64,000 bases of DNA. It comes from Treponema sp. UBA6367. Its GTDB lineage: Bacteria; Spirochaetota; Spirochaetia; Treponematales; Treponemataceae. Positions 54,445 through 62,603 of this stretch are shown piece by piece. Position 1 is the first letter of the stretch. Every line of letters begins with the position of its first letter. Below the pieces are notes generated by a model. It was not told where the DNA came from. It was given only the letters and a program-made list of their open reading frames with translations, and ran no database searches. Location of the stretch: NCBI GenBank assembly GCA_002437725.1, contig DJRF01000024.1:14009-78008 (forward strand). Direction: 5' to 3'. The position numbers and the translations under genes are program-made.

Positions 54445-55389
54445 TTATTTGTCAACGAAGATAATTTCCGTTTCCAACTCAAAACCAGTTTTATTTCTTA
54501 CTTCATTAACGACAGATTCAACAAGAGATTTTACATCTTTTTGAGTTGCAGCACCTAGATTTATAATAAAATTTCCATGGAAAGGAGCAACTTGAGCATC
54601 TCCGCGCCTCATGCCGCGCAAACCGCAATCATCGATTATTTTTCCGCTAGGAAGACCAAAATTTCTGTTGTTTTTAAAAACGCTTCCTGCGCTAGGATAT
54701 TTAAAATGACCTTTTTGTTTTCGCTGATTTATAAAATCGTGACATATTTTTTTTAGTTCTTCGTGTTCATCCAAGCCATGTTTTTCTAATCGAAATTGAG
54801 CAGAAAGCACTAACTTGTTTTTATTACAAAAAGGAGAGCTTTTATATCCCCAGTCAGACTGATTAAAAAAATATTCTTCAACAGACTTTTTATTTAAATC
54901 AATGCATACGGCGCTTACAAGCAAATCGCTTATAGATTTTTCAAAGCAACGGGCATTCATAAACAAAGCTCCACCGACTGTTCCTGGAAGACCTGAAAAT
55001 TCTTGAATTCCCCATAAATCATTAGAAATGCAAAAACGAACCAACGAAGAAATTGGCACGCCGCATCCACATTTTACATAAACAATAGAATCTTCGCCTT
55101 CCGCCATCGAGATTGAATTTAATTTTGAAGTTGAAATTACAAGCCCGTTATAAGTTGAATCTGTAAAAACGATATTGCTTCCCCCGCCCAAAATAAAAAA
55201 CGGAACAGAATATTTTTTAGTCCAAAGCAACAGGTCTAAAATCTGCAAGACGTCTTCTGGCTCTACAAAAACAAGCGCATTTCCACCAATTTTAAACGTC
55301 GTTTTGCTTGCTATTGGTTCATTAAAGCTAAACTTAGCACAAAACCCCGTTTTTAAAGCAAATTCTTTGAACTTAGAAACAATATCCAT
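54445..55389 (-). CDS. murB: UDP-N-acetylenolpyruvoylglucosamine reductase
   Basis: Reduces the enolpyruvyl ether to make UDP-MurNAc, using FAD and NADPH. The 314-residue enzyme has the FAD block TTFKIGGNALVFVEP, the ILGGGSNIVF motif, GIQEFSGLPGTVGGAL and the catalytic serine in YPSAGSVFKN near residue 227, with the C-terminal Glu in ETEIIFV. It is next to the cyclic-nucleotide-binding gene and divergent from cysS, with repeat D in the gap. Confidence 0.95.
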   Translation of the reverse strand: MDIVSKFKEFALKTGFCAKFSFNEPIASKTTFKIGGNALVFVEPEDVLQILDLLLWTKKYSVPFFILGGGSNIVFTDSTYNGLVISTSKLNSISMAEGEDSIVYVKCGCGVPISSLVRFCISNDLWGIQEFSGLPGTVGGALFMNARCFEKSISDLLVSAVCIDLNKKSVEEYFFNQSDWGYKSSPFCNKNKLVLSAQFRLEKHGLDEHEELKKICHDFINQRKQKGHFKYPSAGSVFKNNRNFGLPSGKIIDDCGLRGMRRGDAQVAPFHGNFIINLGAATQKDVKSLVESVVNEVRNKTGFELETEIIFVDK

Positions 55390-55550
55390 AACATTCCCAT
55401 AAAAAGTCGACTTTCAACCTATTATATAGTAAGAAAGTATAAGGCTCAATCATATACATCATGCGAATTGAAATGAATAAAAAATTGATGTAAAATCTTA
55501 TCGAATGAGTTAAAACTTACTAATCAAATTTTATCTTTAAAATTTGTATT
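55390..55550. other. Divergent region between murB and repeat D
   Basis: This 160-base stretch is AT-rich and has a right-end-like fragment of the foldback repeat at 55398-55421 (ATAAAAAGTCGACTTTCAA). No tRNA or riboswitch was recognised. It would hold the murB promoter. Confidence 0.4.
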
Positions 55551-55756
55551 TAGCCAAAACTTCGAGTTTTTTATAACAGTTAGAAAAAAGGCTTTCAGCG
55601 AATTTTCAATTTGTTCAGACGGTTGTGCTCGCACTTCGTTTGAATGGAGCTGGGTTGCTACGCAACTTTAATTGTTCTAATCGCACAAAGTCTTCACAAA
55701 TTGCAACTTCGCTTACGCTTTTTGTTTATTTTTCTGAAAACGCTAAGTTTAGGCTA
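55551..55756 (+). repeat. Dispersed foldback repeat, long copy D
   Basis: A 206-bp copy with both termini: TAGCCAAAACTTCGAGTTTT at the left and AAAACGCTAAGTTTAGGCTA at the right. The core has GCGAATTTTCAATTTGTTC, GTTGTGCTCGCACTTCG, GTTGCTACGCAAC, TTGTTCTAATCGCACAAAGT and ACAAATTGCAACTTCGC. It sits 31 bases upstream of the cysS ATG and so forms part of its leader or promoter region. Confidence 0.9.
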
Positions 55757-55787
55757 TTTAAAACTTGTTTATCTATTTGGAGGACTT

Positions 55788-57317
55788 ATGCCGTTAAAAT
55801 TTTTTAATACGATGGGACACAAAATTGAGGAATTTAAGCCGGTTCATGAAGGTTTTGTCGGTTTTTACGGTTGCGGTCCGACTGTCTATAATTATGCGCA
55901 CATCGGAAACCTTCGCGCTTACGTTTTTCTGGATATTCTTGATAAAACTTTGACTTTTTTGGGTTACGACATAAAGCACGTTATGAACATCACTGATGTT
56001 GGACACTTGACCGGTGACAACGATGATGGTGATGACAAAATGGTAAAAACAGCGGAGGAACGTCATCAGTCTGTTCTTGAAGTTGCAAAATTTTACACGG
56101 ATGCTTTTATGCAGGACATTGACGACCTGAACATACGTCATCCTGATGTAATCTGCAAGGCGACTGAACACATTCCGGAAATGATTGAGCTTATAAAAAA
56201 GATTGAGGCGAACGGGCACACTTACATGGCGGGCGGAAATCTTTACTACGACATTTCAACTTATCCAGATTACGGAAAACTTGCGAACCTGAATCTTGAC
56301 GAACTTAAGGAAGGAGCCGGCCGCCGCAAGGAAGTCGTAATCGACGGAAACAAGCGAAATCCAGGCGACTTTGTGCTTTGGTTCACAAAATCAAAGTTTG
56401 AAAACCAGGCGATGACTTGGGATTCTCCTTGGGGACGCGGTTATCCTGGCTGGCACATTGAATGTTCTGCCATGAGCATGAAATATCTGGGAAAGCACAT
56501 CGACATCCACACTGGCGGAATTGACCACGTTCCGGTTCACCACACAAACGAAATCGCACAGTCGGAAGGTTCGTTCACGCCGGAAGAAAGAGCGGAAGGT
56601 CCGTGGGTAAGATATTGGCTTCACAACGAGTTTTTGGTTGTTGAAGGCGGAAATAAAATGTCCAAGTCAAAAGGAAACTTTTTGCGTCTTCAGACTTTAA
56701 AGGATAAAGGCTACAGCGCGCTTGACTACAGATTTTTCCTTTTGGGCGGACATTACCGCAAGCAGATTTTCTTTAGCTGGGACGCAATGGATTCCGCTAA
56801 GAACGGAAGGGCAAGCCTTGTTCAAAAAATCGCAAAACTGGCGCAGAAAGCCGGCGTAAAACTTGAAAAAGGAAAATCATATAAAAAAGGCGAAGCCGAC
56901 AACCACGAAGGGCTTTCTGAAAAAGCCGTTCAATATCTTGACGCATTCAAGGCGGCTCTGGAAAACGATCTTTTGGTTCCGGTTGCGCTCAGTCAGGTGA
57001 ATAAAGTTTTAAAAGACAGTTCGCTGGACGCAAAAGAGGCTCTGAATCTTATTGACAGAATGGACAGCGTTCTTGGCCTTAAAATGATTGAAACCGCAGG
57101 AATTGCGCAAAAAGAAGCGGAAAAAAATGCGGCGGCAAATATAATTGACCATTCTGATGACCCGGAAGCCGCGGAAATTGACACACTTGTCGCAGAAAGA
57201 ACGGCAGCCAAGAAAAACAAGAATTTTTCCAAAGCCGACGAAATCCGCGACGCTCTAGCAAAACGCGGAATCACAATAATCGACACGCCGGCAGGCCCGA
57301 CCTGGAAGCGAAATTAA
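55788..57317 (+). CDS. cysS: Cysteinyl-tRNA synthetase
   Basis: Charges tRNA-Cys. The 509-residue enzyme has FYGCGPTVYNYAHIGNLRAY (zinc ligand Cys and HIGN class I motif), GWHIECSAM and the KMSKSKGN loop, with a C-terminal DALR-like helical region. The open frame extends 48 codons upstream, but that part is translated repeat D; the ATG at 55788 with TTGGAGGA 8 bases upstream is the real start. Codons use more G and C in the third position than the neighbours. It is followed by the ECF sigma gene. Confidence 0.96.
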   Translation: MPLKFFNTMGHKIEEFKPVHEGFVGFYGCGPTVYNYAHIGNLRAYVFLDILDKTLTFLGYDIKHVMNITDVGHLTGDNDDGDDKMVKTAEERHQSVLEVAKFYTDAFMQDIDDLNIRHPDVICKATEHIPEMIELIKKIEANGHTYMAGGNLYYDISTYPDYGKLANLNLDELKEGAGRRKEVVIDGNKRNPGDFVLWFTKSKFENQAMTWDSPWGRGYPGWHIECSAMSMKYLGKHIDIHTGGIDHVPVHHTNEIAQSEGSFTPEERAEGPWVRYWLHNEFLVVEGGNKMSKSKGNFLRLQTLKDKGYSALDYRFFLLGGHYRKQIFFSWDAMDSAKNGRASLVQKIAKLAQKAGVKLEKGKSYKKGEADNHEGLSEKAVQYLDAFKAALENDLLVPVALSQVNKVLKDSSLDAKEALNLIDRMDSVLGLKMIETAGIAQKEAEKNAAANIIDHSDDPEAAEIDTLVAERTAAKKNKNFSKADEIRDALAKRGITIIDTPAGPTWKRN

Positions 57318-57354
57318 TTATTGTTTTTATGTAACCAATCAAAAGGAGCGTTGT

Positions 57355-57918
57355 TTGCTAAATATGGACGGTCAGACAGAACAAATCAAGCCTCTTAATG
57401 CAGCAGATTCTGTTGACTTTAAAACGATTTATAGCGCAACAATGCAGATGCTGTTCAAAATCTCTTACAGAATTGTAAACGACGAAGAAGCAGCGGAAGA
57501 TTTAGCACATGATTCGCTTATTAAAGCCAACGAAAAGCAACTGTCTTTTCCTACTATGAATGACGCAAAATTCTGGTTGATTCGAGTTGTAAAGAACGCA
57601 TCGCTGAATTACGTTAAACGAAAAAATCGCGAAAAAAAAGCTTTTCAAAAAGCTCTTTACGAAGATTACCGCACTGCTCAGTCAGGAGAAACAGAATACC
57701 TTGCAGCGGAGTCTATAAAAAATGCTCAAAAAGCATTAGATATGTTGCCGGCCAAACTAAAAGAAGCCCTTGTACTTGCAGAATATGCAGACTTAAATTA
57801 CAAGGAAATAGGAAGAGTGCTTGGAATATCCGAAGGAAACGTAAAAGTCCGTATTTTTCGAGCACGCAAGCAATTGGAACAAATTTTAGGAGTTGAAAAT
57901 GTATTCTTGCCCAACTGA
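57355..57918 (+). CDS. ECF RNA polymerase sigma factor
   Basis: Extracytoplasmic-function sigma factor, 187 residues. Region 2 covers FKISYRIVNDEEAAEDLAHDSLIKA to about residue 100 (AKFWLIRVVKNASLNYVKRK), and region 4 lies at 125-180 (LPAKLKEALVLAEYADLNYK, LGISEGNVKVRIFRARKQL). The TTG at 57355 has AGGAG 6 bases upstream; the ATG at 57364 is an alternative. The gene overlaps its anti-sigma gene. From memory T. pallidum has a sigma-24 gene (TP0092) at this place after cysS. Confidence 0.93.
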   Translation: MLNMDGQTEQIKPLNAADSVDFKTIYSATMQMLFKISYRIVNDEEAAEDLAHDSLIKANEKQLSFPTMNDAKFWLIRVVKNASLNYVKRKNREKKAFQKALYEDYRTAQSGETEYLAAESIKNAQKALDMLPAKLKEALVLAEYADLNYKEIGRVLGISEGNVKVRIFRARKQLEQILGVENVFLPN

Positions 57919-58561
57919 TGACATTCATTCAATCTACTTAGATAAGGAATTACCTTCAACATATCTAGCTGAATACGAACAGCATTTAAAAAACTGTCCA
58001 AAGTGCCAAAAGAAGTTAGATTCCTTAAAAAGAATTCATGAAATCTTCCAAAAAGATAAAATTCAAATAGCTCCAGATTCTATTTACCTGGAGCAAAGCT
58101 TTGAAAGAATTCAGACTAAACTAAAATATTCTAAAAATGTAAAGCAATCTGAAAGTTTCATGCTTTCAGCATTTTCAAATCCTCAAAATCAAAAAGTTTA
58201 TGGATTTGCAAAATACGCACTAGTCGCAGCGGCAGCCGTGGCATTAGTTATTGTTCCTGTAAAACTTTTAAATATCCAATCAAATCCTACGCAGGCAGTA
58301 AATTTTTCTGAAGTTGCAATGACGCAGGATTTACCCGTAGTTAATGAAAACGTTGTTATAAATGGAAATATATCGCAACCATTTGCAGTTTCTATGAATA
58401 ATGGTAAAATGACTATTCCAGAGCGAGATGTTTTCCGTCCAAATTTTAGAAATATAAATAAAATTTCTGTAGAAATGACCGTTCCTGGATTAGACAAACA
58501 AAATTACAGCGAAGTTCAAATCAGACTTCCTGTAAATTCAAATACTGGGATTTTACCGTGA
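57899..58561 (+). CDS. Anti-sigma factor with zinc-finger (ZAS/HC2) domain
   Basis: A 220-residue membrane protein. Residues 1-45 form a zinc-binding anti-sigma domain (HLKNCPKCQKK, HxxxCxxC), which should bind the ECF sigma factor in the cytoplasm. A transmembrane helix lies at about residues 103-125 (YALVAAAAVALVIVPVKLL) and the rest is extracytoplasmic. The ATG at 57899 overlaps the sigma gene and has AGGAG 6 bases before it. The gene overlaps the next one by 4 bases. Confidence 0.85.
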   Translation: MYSCPTDDIHSIYLDKELPSTYLAEYEQHLKNCPKCQKKLDSLKRIHEIFQKDKIQIAPDSIYLEQSFERIQTKLKYSKNVKQSESFMLSAFSNPQNQKVYGFAKYALVAAAAVALVIVPVKLLNIQSNPTQAVNFSEVAMTQDLPVVNENVVINGNISQPFAVSMNNGKMTIPERDVFRPNFRNINKISVEMTVPGLDKQNYSEVQIRLPVNSNTGILP

Positions 58562-60267
58562 ACGAATCAAATTCAACAATTTATACTCTTAGAAAGTCGC
58601 CAATAATTCGAACACTTATTTGGATAGCGATTGGAATTATTACTGTGGGACTTTCTGTCGCTTTTACTTTGCGCATTGCCAACAAGCCTGAAATAATATC
58701 GCTAAATCCTCCTGTGGGTTCTCCAGGAGATTTGGTCGTAATCAAAGGCAAATATTTTGGACTAGAAAAAGGCGACAGCTATGTAGAGTTTGGAGGCAGC
58801 AGGCTTACTTCAAGTTCTTATATTTCCTGGACAGACACTGAAATAAAAGTTGTTCTTCCTGCAAACGTTCAAGAAGGTCTTGTTTTTGTTGGAACAAAAA
58901 AAGCTAAGTCTAAACCATCTTTTTTTGCAAACAAGATTGCGGCGCCCATTGCTGTTTCTACAAATCCAATAGACTTAATTCCTGTAATAACAGTAGTTTC
59001 CCCTTCAAAAGTTTATACAGGAACGTTGCTTACAATTTCTGGAAACAACTTTGGCACAACCAGGGACCGCTCGCAAATATTCTTTTCCGTTGACCGTGAA
59101 AAAAACGCGAACGTTGACGACTCTACAAGAAAATTAAACAGCAGCGAGGATTTTTCGTTCATCGAAGCAAGCGAATCAGACTTTGACTACGAATACTGGA
59201 GCGACAACGAAATTAGAGTCAGAGTTCCAGACGGAGCTTCTTCTGGAAATATTTTTATAAAAACTTCAAAAGGCTCTTCTCCTGCAAGAAATTTAAACAT
59301 AGACACAAAGGCTGGCAAGAAAAGCTATATTTCTCCAAAAACGTATGTAGTTCAAGTTTCAGTTGACGTAGAAGAATCTTCTGGCGACAAAGACTCTTCT
59401 ATTATCCTAAGATGTCCACGCCCTGTAATATCTTCTAGCCAACCGTCTGTTCAATTAACAGAGTATTCTCCTGAGCCTGTAATCGCAGATTTTCAGAATA
59501 CAGTAATTCACCAAATGCAAGGCGCAAAAAACTCTTTTGGAAAAAAACGTTTTATTCAAAACTACGCCGTAACTGTTTATGAAACTAGAACAAATGTTTC
59601 TATATCAAGGCTTAATCCAAAGGCTGAAAGCAGTCCTATGCTTAAATTAAAAACAACACAACCAGACAACTGCGTTCCTTCAAATGACAAAACCGTTATT
59701 GACCTTGCAAAAAAAATCATAAAAGATGAAAAAAATGTTTATAATATTGCAGCTTTAATTTACAATTATATGGTAAAAGAATTTGTTGTTCTAAAAGATG
59801 TAAGAAAGGGCAATATAAGTCCAGTTGATTTAATAAGAACCAAAAAAGGCGACGCTTATGATTTTGCAATTATTTACACAGCCTTGCTCCGCTCTTGCGG
59901 AATTTCTGCATTGCCAGATAGTGGAATTATTGTAGGCACTGATTTAAAAGCCCTAAACCATTGGTGGTGCGAATTTTATTTACCAGGATTTGGCTGGATT
60001 CCTGTGGACCCGGCTCTAGGAGCTGGACTAGAATACCACTCTTGGCAAAAAGGTATTGAACCAGAAATTTACTATTTTGGCAATTTAGATTCGCAGCACA
60101 TTTTGTTTAGCAGAGGCTGGAACGAAATAAAACCTACTGCCCCGAACAATAAGTCGGTACAAAGACCTAGAAGTTATTCTTTACAGTCAATTTGGGAAGA
60201 AGCTTCTGGTGAAAAAATAAAATACAGTTCATATTGGGCTGATCCAATAATCATAGGAGTATATTAA
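58558..60267 (+). CDS. IPT/TIG and transglutaminase-fold protein, probably inactive
   Basis: A 569-residue membrane-anchored protein (helix at about residues 17-40). Two IPT/TIG beta domains follow: residues 45-115 (ISLNPPVGSPGDLVVIKGK) and 140-240 (VVSPSKVYTGTLLTISGNN). The C-terminal 420-500 is a transglutaminase-like fold, with DAYDFAIIYTALLRSCGI and HWWCEFYLPGFGWIPVDPA. The catalytic triad Cys-His-Asp appears as Ala433, His468 and Asp484, so the nucleophile is missing. It is the third gene of the sigma/anti-sigma operon, starting with GTG at 58558, and may be a sensing or binding partner for the system. Confidence 0.8.
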   Translation: MNESNSTIYTLRKSPIIRTLIWIAIGIITVGLSVAFTLRIANKPEIISLNPPVGSPGDLVVIKGKYFGLEKGDSYVEFGGSRLTSSSYISWTDTEIKVVLPANVQEGLVFVGTKKAKSKPSFFANKIAAPIAVSTNPIDLIPVITVVSPSKVYTGTLLTISGNNFGTTRDRSQIFFSVDREKNANVDDSTRKLNSSEDFSFIEASESDFDYEYWSDNEIRVRVPDGASSGNIFIKTSKGSSPARNLNIDTKAGKKSYISPKTYVVQVSVDVEESSGDKDSSIILRCPRPVISSSQPSVQLTEYSPEPVIADFQNTVIHQMQGAKNSFGKKRFIQNYAVTVYETRTNVSISRLNPKAESSPMLKLKTTQPDNCVPSNDKTVIDLAKKIIKDEKNVYNIAALIYNYMVKEFVVLKDVRKGNISPVDLIRTKKGDAYDFAIIYTALLRSCGISALPDSGIIVGTDLKALNHWWCEFYLPGFGWIPVDPALGAGLEYHSWQKGIEPEIYYFGNLDSQHILFSRGWNEIKPTAPNNKSVQRPRSYSLQSIWEEASGEKIKYSSYWADPIIIGVY

Positions 60268-60268
60268 T

Positions 60269-60964
60269 ATGACAAAAGTTCTTTCCGTAGGTGGCTCAAT
60301 CGTAGTTCCAGAAAAACCTGACACAGAATTTTTAGGAAAATTTATTAATCTTGTAAAAGAATGGCTTGAAGAGGACGAAAGTCGAAAACTAATTCTTGTT
60401 GTTGGCGGCGGAGCGCCTGCTCGCATTTATCAAAACGCATATTCTGAAGTTTCTAAATGCGTAAACACAAACTCCGCAAGCGATGCTGCCGACTGGATTG
60501 GAATTATGGCAACAAGGCTTAATGCCCAGCTCGTAAAAGCTTGCTTCGGAGAGCTTTGCAAAAATGACGTAGTCTATAATCCTACAGAACCAATAGATTT
60601 CAAAGGAAGAGTTCTTCTTGCCGCTGGTTGGCATCCAGGATTTTCTACAGACAATGACGCCGTTCTTCTTGCAGAACAGCACGGCGCAAAAACAGTTGTA
60701 AATCTTTCAAATATCGAAAAAGTTTACACTGATGATCCAAGAAAGAATCCTGATGCAAAACCTATTGACAGCATAAGCTGGGCTGATTTCCGCAAAATGG
60801 TTGGCGACAGCTGGGTTCCTGGCAAAAACTGTCCATTCGATCCGATTGCTTCAAAAAAGGCAGACGAATGTGGAATGACCGTTATTTGCGCAGGCGGAAA
60901 AAACATAGAAAACATCCGTGCAATCCTGAACGACCAGGAATTTTTAGGAACAAAAATAGGCTAA
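60269..60964 (+). CDS. pyrH: UMP kinase, archaeal-type
   Basis: Phosphorylates UMP to UDP. The 231-residue amino-acid-kinase fold protein starts VLSVGGSIVVPEKPD, has LVVGGGAPARIYQNA and DAADWIGIMATRLNAQL, NLSNIEKVYTDDPRKN and ends with the GKNCPFDPIASKKA segment. The SGGSxxxP start with no bacterial KLSGE motif puts it in the archaeal-type branch, which some spirochaetes use in place of bacterial PyrH. It starts 2 bases after the TIG gene, likely in the same transcript. A foldback repeat follows its stop. Confidence 0.88.
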   Translation: MTKVLSVGGSIVVPEKPDTEFLGKFINLVKEWLEEDESRKLILVVGGGAPARIYQNAYSEVSKCVNTNSASDAADWIGIMATRLNAQLVKACFGELCKNDVVYNPTEPIDFKGRVLLAAGWHPGFSTDNDAVLLAEQHGAKTVVNLSNIEKVYTDDPRKNPDAKPIDSISWADFRKMVGDSWVPGKNCPFDPIASKKADECGMTVICAGGKNIENIRAILNDQEFLGTKIG

Positions 60965-60975
60965 AATTAGTTATC

Positions 60976-61180
60976 TAGCCCGAACTTCGAGTTTTTAGAA
61001 AGAGAATAAAAGCGTAAACGAATTTATAATTTGTGAAGATTTTGTGCGATAAGACCAGTTAAGGTTGCATAGCAATTCAAATCAACCCAAACGAAGTGCG
61101 AGCACAACCATCGGCAACAAATTGTAAATTCGTTGAGAGCGTTTTTTTCACAATTTATAAAAAACTCGAAGTTCGGGCTA
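60976..61180 (-). repeat. Dispersed foldback repeat, long copy E, best termini
   Basis: A 205-bp copy with near-perfect ends: TAGCCCGAACTTCGAGTTTT at the left and AAAACTCGAAGTTCGGGCTA at the right, exact reverse complements. Nested pairs include AATTTATAATTTG with CAAATTGTAAATT, and TTGTGC with GCACAA. The last three bases (CTA) are the TAG stop of the glucosaminidase gene on the minus strand. It lies between convergent genes. Confidence 0.92.
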
Positions 61181-61792
61181 TCTATTTTTATATTTAGACG
61201 CAACCGACTGTTCCATGAACAAAAGGATTGCGTCTATTTTTTTGCCATACAGTTTATCGGCAGCCCAAACTCCTGCAAGAGCATAAATATCTTTTGCAAA
61301 CTTAGTTTTATGAACCCAATTATAGCGCGGATCAACTAGCGGAAGATTTAATTTTTCGTTTTCGTTTGTAGCGTATGCCTGAAGATGTTGAATATGAGCC
61401 CTGACTCCAATCTGTTCTGTCTCAAACCATTCACCTGGATGCTGGGCATCAATTGCCCCTAGCCCACAATAATTGTGCATTTCTGGAACGACTAGATTTC
61501 CAAATTTTAAGTAACCAGTTTCAAGACACATCTGTGCAAAAGCCACATCAGAATTTATCCCCTCTACACCAGCTTCTTCAATATAGAATTTTGCAAGCCT
61601 TTGAACCAAAGATTTATCTGCATTTGGATTTTTTTGCATAAAACAATAAACAAGCTCATCTGAAGAAAAAACAGGTTTTCCTTTTAGCTCTCTTGATGCC
61701 TCAATTCTTTTTTGCGGTACAGAAACACAAGAAAAAAATAAAAAACTAAAAACAAAAGCAAAAACTATAAAATGTAAAGTCGTTTTTTTCAT
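61178..61792 (-). CDS. Glucosaminidase-domain lipoprotein (GH73-like)
   Basis: A 204-residue lipoprotein (lipobox FFSC, cysteine at residue 22). The mature part is a mannosyl-glycoprotein endo-beta-N-acetylglucosaminidase/FlgJ-like domain, with SDVAFAQMCLETGYLKFG (catalytic Glu in LETG), NYCGLGAID and DIYALAGVWAADKLYGKKID. It would cut peptidoglycan glycan strands. The stop codon is in repeat copy E, and the C-terminus after SVASKYKNR is set by the element. Confidence 0.87.
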   Translation of the reverse strand: MKKTTLHFIVFAFVFSFLFFSCVSVPQKRIEASRELKGKPVFSSDELVYCFMQKNPNADKSLVQRLAKFYIEEAGVEGINSDVAFAQMCLETGYLKFGNLVVPEMHNYCGLGAIDAQHPGEWFETEQIGVRAHIQHLQAYATNENEKLNLPLVDPRYNWVHKTKFAKDIYALAGVWAADKLYGKKIDAILLFMEQSVASKYKNR

Positions 61793-61898
61793 AAAATCCC
61801 CTAAAATAGTTTTGTCTTATTATTTTCGGCACTTATAAAAAAAACTCGATATTGAGACTTACTCAAAAATGTAAAAAAAATGCCGATTCTGCCACAGC

Positions 61899-62582
61899 TT
61901 GAACTATATAATATATGTGAAACAGTACAAAAACTATAAACCGGAAATCAGAGAACTTACAATAAAACATGGTCTTTCATATCCTACAGATGAAGAACTT
62001 GTTATGATGATACTTGGTTCAGGAACAAGAAATATTCCTGTTGCAAAACTTTCTGAAAAAATCGTGGAGATTTTAGATTCGGTTTCGCAAGAAGACTTGC
62101 CTCAAAAACTTACCGAAATAAAAGGAATAGGCATAAGCAAATCGCTTGCAGTCCTTGCAGGACTTGAACTTGGACGCAGGCGTTTTTGCCATAAAAATGC
62201 CGTTATAAAAAGCCCTTCCGATTTAATTCCTTTTATTAGAAACTATTCAATTCAGCCGAAAGAGCATTTTTTATGTATAACGCTAAACGGAAGCCATGAA
62301 ATTATTCAAATACGGGTTGCCGCAATAGGAACGGTTGACAGAGCCATAATTCACCCGCGAGAAATATTTTCAGAGGCTTTAAAAGAAAATGCAAATTCCA
62401 TAATAGTTTGCCACAATCACCCATCTGGAAACTGCTCGCCTTCCGAAGAGGATATAAAAACTACAAAAATTTTAATAAAAGCTTCCATGATTTTAGGAAT
62501 TCAACTATTAGACCACATCATATTTGGAACGGAAAACTATTTTAGTTTTTTGGAAAACAAACTTTTATTTGAAGAACAATAG
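61899..62582 (+). CDS. radC: RadC family protein (DUF2466, JAMM motif)
   Basis: A 227-residue protein with an N-terminal helix-hairpin-helix part (LPQKLTEIKGIGISKSLAVLA) and a C-terminal JAB/MPN metallo-domain (VCHNHPSGNCSPSEEDIK with the HNHPSG motif and Asp). The historical link to DNA repair is doubtful. No ATG precedes the conserved part; the open frame starts at TTG 61899, and GTG at 61917 is a possible alternative, neither with a good ribosome binding site. Confidence 0.9.
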   Translation: MNYIIYVKQYKNYKPEIRELTIKHGLSYPTDEELVMMILGSGTRNIPVAKLSEKIVEILDSVSQEDLPQKLTEIKGIGISKSLAVLAGLELGRRRFCHKNAVIKSPSDLIPFIRNYSIQPKEHFLCITLNGSHEIIQIRVAAIGTVDRAIIHPREIFSEALKENANSIIVCHNHPSGNCSPSEEDIKTTKILIKASMILGIQLLDHIIFGTENYFSFLENKLLFEEQ

Positions 62583-62603
62583 TTTATGCAATATAATCTA
62601 AAT

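Noticed and set aside
55644..55787. Upstream extension of cysS by 48 residues
   Set aside because: The extension is translated foldback repeat D; the family start and a good ribosome binding site lie at 55788.
61833..61862. Another foldback repeat copy
   Set aside because: Only a short right-end-like string (ATAAAAAAAACTCGATATT) is present; too little to count as a copy, though it may be a relic.
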